Made by a program: the position numbers and the translations under genes | Shown: one piece after another, positions 58,331 to 64,000 of the stretch | Position numbering within the stretch: the stretch's first letter is position 1 | Layout of the letters: the number at the start of each line of letters is the position of its first letter | NCBI GenBank assembly: GCA_028583605.1 | Contig: CM053331.1 | Span: 34,439,783-34,503,782 of the forward strand | DNA length: 64,000 nucleotides | Source: Dastarcus helophoroides | Taxonomy: Eukaryota > Arthropoda > Insecta > Coleoptera > Bothrideridae | Reading direction: 5' to 3' | The notes under the pieces: generated by a model | Told to the model about the DNA's origin: nothing | Databases searched by the model: none | Seen by the model: only the letters and a program-made list of their open reading frames with translations

Positions 58331-61300
58331 CTGGAAACTAAGAGATTAAAGTGGAAATTTCTACTTTATTTTCCAAATTTCGACTTTTTTGAGGAAATTT
58401 CATAAAGTCAAAATTTCGGCTTTAATCTCGAAATTTCAACTTTTTTTCACGAAATTTTAAGATAAGTCGAAATTTTTTATTTTATGGTTAAGTTAGGCAG
58501 ATGACAGTTAAGCCCCACCAACCCTTACAGTACAAGACTATATTCTAAGCCCCAATTCTTTTACAATTTTATATGGACACTTAGCAGTAGGGTACGTTCA
58601 GTAAATTCAATTTTTTATTTCCCAAAATTTCGACCTTTTTCTTGAAATTTCAAGATTAAAGTAGAATTTTCGAGAAAAAAGTCGAAATTTCGAGTTCAAA
58701 CTCGACATTTTACAAAAACGTAAAAAGGATATTGATTTAAAAAAAAAATTTTAGACTTCCACTTTTTTCTCAAAACTTTAAACTTGAAATTTTGGATTTA
58801 AATTCGAAATTTCTGCTTTAAACTCGAAATTTCGTCTTTACACTCAAAATTTCGACTTTTTTTCGAAAATTCGGCTTTTTTCTTGAAATTTTTACTTTTT
58901 TCCTAAAATTCCGAGATTAATGTCAAAATTTTCACTTTAATCTTGGATTTTCGACTTTGATATCGAATTTTTTCCCGAAATTTCGAGAATAAGTCGCTCT
59001 ATAATAAGCACACTCTATGGTTAAATTAGGCAGATTGCAGTTACATCCAACTACTCTTCTTCCCCAACAATCTTGACCGTTGGTAGTAGGGTGCGTTCAA
59101 TAATTGCTATTTTTAATCTGCAAATTTTGGTCTTTTTTTTAGAAATTTTGATATTAAAGTTGAAATTTCGAGAAAAAAGTCGGACTTTGAGAAAAAACTA
59201 GAAATTTGTAGAAAATGATCAAAATTTTGAGTTTAAAGTCGAAATTTCGATATTAAGGTCAACATTTCGAGAAAAAGTCGGTATTTGAGAAAAAAGTTAT
59301 AAATTCAGAAGAAAAAAAATGAAATTTCGGGAAAAAAGTCGAACTTTTCAGATTAAATTAGAAATTTCGAGAAAAAAGTTGAAATTTGAGAAAAATGTCG
59401 AAATTTTGAAATATTTGGAGAAAAAAGTCGAGATTTCGAAAAAAAAAAATCGAAATATCGAGAAAAAAATCAAATTTCGAAAAAAAAGTCGAAATTTTGA
59501 CTTTAAAATCGAAATTTTCAGAAAAGTGACAAAATTTCGAGAAAAAAATTAAAATTTAAGACAGAAAAACGAAATTTCGCGGAAAGGTCACAATTTCGAG
59601 AAAAATATCGAAATTTGAGAAAAAAGTCTAGATTTAAAAAAAAGTCGAAATTTCGAGAAAAAAGAGACGAAATTTCAAAAAAAAAATCGAAACTTTGACT
59701 TTACAGTCAAAAAATTTCCAGAAAAATGTCGAAATTTCGATATTAAGGTCAAAAATTCGAGAAAAAAAACAAAATTTCGCGAAAAAGGTTGTAATTTCGA
59801 GAAGAGTCGAAAATTTCGAAAAAAAAAGTCGAAATTTGCAAAATAAGTCAAAATTTCAGAAAAAAGTCGAAATTTCGAGCTTCAAATTCAAATTTAAGAA
59901 AAAAAGTCGTAATTTCTAAAAATAACATTATTATTAATCGATGTCATTTCTACGCCTTTGTAACATTTCGATAAAGTTGCAATTTCCAAAAAAAGTCGAA
60001 ATTTCAAGAAAAGTCGAAATTTTGAGAAAAAAAGTCGAAATTTTGAGTTTAAAAGTCGAAATTTTAAGAAAAATGTCGAAATTTCGATATTAGGGTCAAC
60101 ATTTCGAGAAACAATTCGAAATTTCGAAATATTTAGAGGAAAAAGTCGAAATTTGAGAAAAAAGTCAAGATTTCTCGAAAAAAAGTCGAAATTTCGAGAA
60201 AAAAGTCTAAATTTAGAGAAAAATGTCCAAATGTCGATATTCAGGTCAAAATTTCGAGAAAAAAGTCTAAATTTGAGAAAAATGTCAAAATTTCAGAAAA
60301 AAAGTCGAAATTTCGAGCTTAAAATTGAAATTTAAGAAAAAAAGTCGAAATTTCTAAAAATAACATTATTATTAATCGATGTTCTTTCTACGCCTTTGTA
60401 ACATTTCGATAAAGTTGAAATTTCCAAAAAAAAGTCGAAATTTAAGAAAAAAGTCGAAATTTTAAGAAAAAATCGAAGTTTTGAGAAAAAAAGTCGAAAT
60501 TTTGAGTTTAAAGTCGACCTTTCGAGAAAAATGTCGAAATTTCGATATTAATGTCAAAATTTCGAGAAAACAGTCGAAATATGAGAAAAAGTCGAAATTT
60601 CGAAATATTTCGAGAAAAAAGTCGAAATTTGAGAAAGAAGTCGAGATTTCGAGAAAAAATCGAAATTTCAAGAAAAAAGTCGAAATTTCGAGAAAAAATC
60701 GAAATTTACGAGAAAAGTCGAAATTTCGAGAAAAAAGGTCGAAATTTTGAATTTAAAATCGAAATTTTGAAAAAAATATCGAAATGTCGATGTTAAGGTC
60801 AAAATTTCGAGAAAAAATCGAAATTTGAGAAAAAAGTCAAAATTTCGAGGAAAAATTTGAAATTTCGAAATATTTCGCGAAAAAAAATCGAAATTTGAGA
60901 TAAAAGTTGAAATTTCGAAAAAAAAAAGTCGATATTTTGCGAAAAAAAGTCGAAATTTTCTGAAAAAGGTCGAAATTTCGAAAAAAAGTCGAAATTTTGA
61001 GTTTAAATTCGAAATTTCGAGAAAAAAGTCGAAATTTCGAGAGAAAGGTCAAAATTTCGAAATATTTCGAGAAAAATATCGAAATTTGAGAAAGTAGTTG
61101 AAAAAAAAAGACGAAATTTCGAAAAAAAACGTCGAAATTTCGAGACAAAAATCGAAATTTGCGAGAAAAGTCCAAATTTTAAGAAAAAGAGTCAAAATTT
61201 TGAGTTTAAGGTCGAAATGTTGAGAAAAATATCGAAATGTCGATCATATTAGGTCAAAATTTCAAAAAAAAAATCGAAGTTTGGGAAAAAAAAACGAAGT

Positions 61301-63735
61301 TTCGGGAAAAAGGTCGAAATTTCGAGAAAAAATCCAAATTGGAGAAAAAGGTTAAAATCTTGAAGAAAAAGTCGAAATTTTGAGAAAAAAAAGTCAAAAT
61401 TTCGAGAAAAAAAGTCAAAATTTCGAGAAAAAAGTCAAAATATAAGAAAAACGTCGAAATTTTCAAATATTTCGAGAAAAAAGTCGAAATTTGAGAAAGA
61501 AGTCGAGATTTCGAGAAAAAAAATCGAAATTTCGAGAAAAAAAGTCGAAATTTCACGAAACAAGTCGAAATTTCGAGAAAAAATCGAAATTTAGAGTTTA
61601 AAGTCGAAATTTTGAAAAAAATATCGAAATGTCGATATTAAGATTTCGAGAAAAAAGTTAAAATTGGAAGAAAAAAACGAAATTTCGGAAAAAATCGAAA
61701 TTTGAGAAAAAAGTCAAAATTTCGAGAAAAAGGTCGAAACTTCGAAATATTTCGAGAGAAAAAATCGAAATTTGAGAAAAAAGTCGAACTTTCGAGAAAA
61801 AAGTCGAAATTCCACGAAAAAAAAGTCGAAATTTTCTGAAAAACGTCGAAATTTTGAGTTTAATTTCGAGAAAAAGGTCAAAATTTCGAAATATTTCGAG
61901 AAAAATATCGAAATTTGAGAAAATAGATGAGATTTCGAGAAAAAAATCGAAATTTCGCGAAAAAAAAGTCGAAATTTTGAAAAATAAGTCAAAATTTCGA
62001 AAAAGAAGTCGAAATTTCTAAAAATAATATTATTATTAATCGATGTACATTCTACGCCTTTGTAATATTTCGATAAAGTTGAAATTTCCAAAAAAAAGTC
62101 GAAGTTTCGAAACAAAAATCGCAATTTGCGGGAAAAATCGAAATTTCGAGAAAAAAGCCAAAATTTTGAGTTTAATTTCGAGAAAAAGGTCAAAATTTCG
62201 AAATATTTCGAGAAAAATATCGAAATTTGAGAAAATAGATGAGATTTCGAGAAAAAAATCGAAATTCCGCGAAAAAAAGTCGAAATTTCGAGACAAAAAT
62301 CGAGATTTGCGAGAAAAATCCAAATTTTGAGAAAAAGAGTCACAATTTTGAGTTTAAAGTCGAAATCTTGAGAAAAATATCGAAATGTTGATGATATTAC
62401 GATCAAAATTTCGAAAAAAAAGTCGAAGTTTGAGAAAAAAAACGAAGTTTCGGGAAAAAGTTAAAATTTCGAGAAAAAAGTCGAAATTTCGAAATATTTC
62501 GAGAAAAAAATCGAAATTTGAGAAAAAAGTCGAAATTCCGCGAAAAAAGTCGAAATTTTCTGAAAAAAGTCGACGTTTCGAAAAAAAAATCGCAATTTGC
62601 GGGAAAAATCGAAATTTCGAGAAAAAAAGTCGAAATTTTGAGTTTAATTTCGAGAAAAAGGTCAAAATTTTGAAATATTTCCAGAAAAATATCGATACTT
62701 GAGAAAATAGATGAGATTTCGAGAAAAAAGTCGAAATTCCGCGAAAAAAAGTCGAAATTTTGGAAAATAAGTCGATATTTCGAAAAAGAAGTCGAAATTT
62801 CGAGACAAAAATCGAAATTTGCGAGAAAAATCCAAATTTTGAGAAAAAGAGTCAACATTTTGAGTTTAAAGTCGAAATCTTGAGACAAATATCGAAATGT
62901 TAATGATATTATGGTCAAAATTTCGAAAAAAAAATCGAAATTTCGAGAAAAAAAGTCCAAATTTTGAATTTAAAGTCGAAATTTTGAGTTTAAAGTCGAA
63001 ATTTTGAGTTTAAATTCGAAATTTCGAGAAAAAGGTCAAAATTTCGAAATATTTCGAGACAAAAATCGAAATTTGCGAGAAAAGTCCAAATTTCGAGAAA
63101 AAGAGTCACAATTTTGAGTTTAAAGTCGAAATCTTGAGAAAAATATCGAAATGTCGATGATATTACGGTCAAAATTTCGAAAAAAAATTCGAAGTTTGAG
63201 AAAAAAAACGAAGTTTCGGGAAAAAGGTCGAAATTTCGAGAAAAAATCGAAATTTGAGAAAAAGGTTAAAATTTTGAAGAAAAAGTCGAAATTTTGAGAA
63301 AAAAAAGTCGAAATTTCGAGAGAAAATTCAAAATTTCGAGCCTAAAATCGAAATATCAGAAAAAAAGTGAAATTTCCAAAGACAACACTTTTTTAAAATC
63401 GATTTCCTTTCTACGCCTTTATACTATTTCGAAAAAGTTCAAATTTTCAGAAAAAAGTCGAAATTTCCAGAAAAAATCGAAATTTCCAGAAAAAAGTTGA
63501 AATTTTGAGGAAATAGTCGAAATTTGACAAAAAAGTTAAAACTTGAAAACCGAAAGTTTGAGAAAAAAGTCGAAATTTTCAAAAATAACATTTTTTTTTA
63601 ATTGACGTCCTTTCTACGCCTTTGTAACATTATTAATTATCATCAGTAATTTAAATTTTGATTTAAAAATTGAAATTTCAACTCTTTTCTAGAATTATCG
63701 ACTTTAAACTCCAAATTTCGACTTTTTTTTTCGAA
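58331..63735. repeat. CGAAATTTCG fuzzy satellite, second field
   Basis: Repeats of GTCGAAATTTCGAGAAAAAA, mostly the opposite strand sense of 7,500-9,930. Embedded are larger shared blocks: 58,480-58,600 resembles 59,010-59,130 (TTAAGTTAGGCAGATGACAG against its variant, GCAGTAGGGTACGTTCA against its variant). 61,855-61,960 is nearly repeated at 62,165-62,270 and 62,635-62,740. Lys- or Phe-rich ORFs are artefacts. Confidence 0.93.
59925..59980 (-). repeat. Conserved non-simple box inside the satellite
   Basis: On the minus strand the box reads ATGTTACAAAGGCGTAGAAA followed by an ATCGATTAATAATAATG-like sequence. Further copies lie at about 60,355-60,412, 62,025-62,080, 63,375-63,430 and 63,590-63,632, and in plus sense at 7,445-7,490 and 7,612-7,662. 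It is far better conserved than the surrounding repeats. Confidence 0.8.
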
Positions 63736-63748
63736 ATTTTCGACTCTT

Positions 63749-63787
<39 letters not shown>
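63749..63787 (-). repeat. (TTTA)n with LINE-tail-like flank
   Basis: About nine TTTA copies are followed by CTCGTTCCAACAGACTTAAG. On the minus strand this is a 3' end followed by (TAAA)n, the usual LINE tail. The remaining 210 bp to the window end is A-rich and unrecognised. Confidence 0.5.
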
Positions 63788-64000
63788 CTCGTTCCAACAG
63801 ACTTAAGTCTATAGTGGAAAAAATACCTACATACTTAAAAATATAGCATGATAAAAATAAGAACCTAATAATTTAAATGGTATTACATAAAAAAAAGAAA
63901 ATGTATAACAAATAAAGAATCCCAATAAATAAAAATAACAGAAATAAAAATAAAATAAAAGGAATCCAATAATTTGGTGTACAGAATTAATATTAATTTA

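Overview
This is eukaryotic, AT-rich, extremely repeat-dense DNA, most likely from an insect. Three things point there: a spliced, conserved MYST histone acetyltransferase gene of the MOF/KAT8 type with short introns (about 50-780 bp), a decayed piggyBac transposon in a TTAA target, and arthropod-style LINE, hAT and foldback remnants. The species cannot be fixed from sequence alone. No prokaryotic operon, CRISPR array, rRNA or tRNA was seen.

Layout. 1-4,350: a dispersed T-rich repeat split by a piggyBac element (503-2,997, TTAA on both sides, transposase broken by frameshifts and missing a catalytic segment), then a LINE reverse-transcriptase tail. 4,350-6,740: mostly unrecognised sequence with one exon-like ORF. 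6,748-11,291: a candidate hAT-type element with an 8-bp target-site duplication that holds a kilobase-scale CGAAATTTCG satellite instead of a transposase. 12,001-13,195: a palindromic TGTACA satellite in two 545-bp blocks, next to a possible two-exon gene fragment (13,250-13,510). 14,150-18,790: A-rich fuzzy repeats, a (GGAT)n array and a (GATAGACA)n array between direct repeats. 18,844-20,490: an element with long inverted ends. 20,700-25,850: T-rich units around a 2.7-kb CTGAAA/CTGAAAA array. 29,370-33,700: heptamer arrays arranged as a giant palindrome (arms 1.6 and 1.9 kb, 29-nt spacer). 34,700-39,580: about 40 copies of a 117-bp satellite with higher-order duplications. 41,500-45,740: T-rich repeats and a 1.44-kb (ATCC)n array, an inverted counterpart of the 16-18 kb region. 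48,920-53,215: a 4.3-kb polypyrimidine tract. 55,477-57,852: the mof-like gene in six exons. 57,983-63,730: a second hAT-like left end followed by the same satellite. 63,749-64,000: a (TTTA)n LINE-tail-like sequence.

Only the mof-like gene is a confident functional gene. Nearly all long ORFs (WMDG, FSFQ, LLLL, KEKE and RARA repeats) are translations of simple repeats and are not proposed as proteins. The most interesting structures are the satellite-filled hAT-like element with a matching 8-bp duplication and a partial second copy, the giant palindrome, and the inverted pair of tetranucleotide arrays with shared flanks. Identities and copy numbers were judged by eye, not computed.
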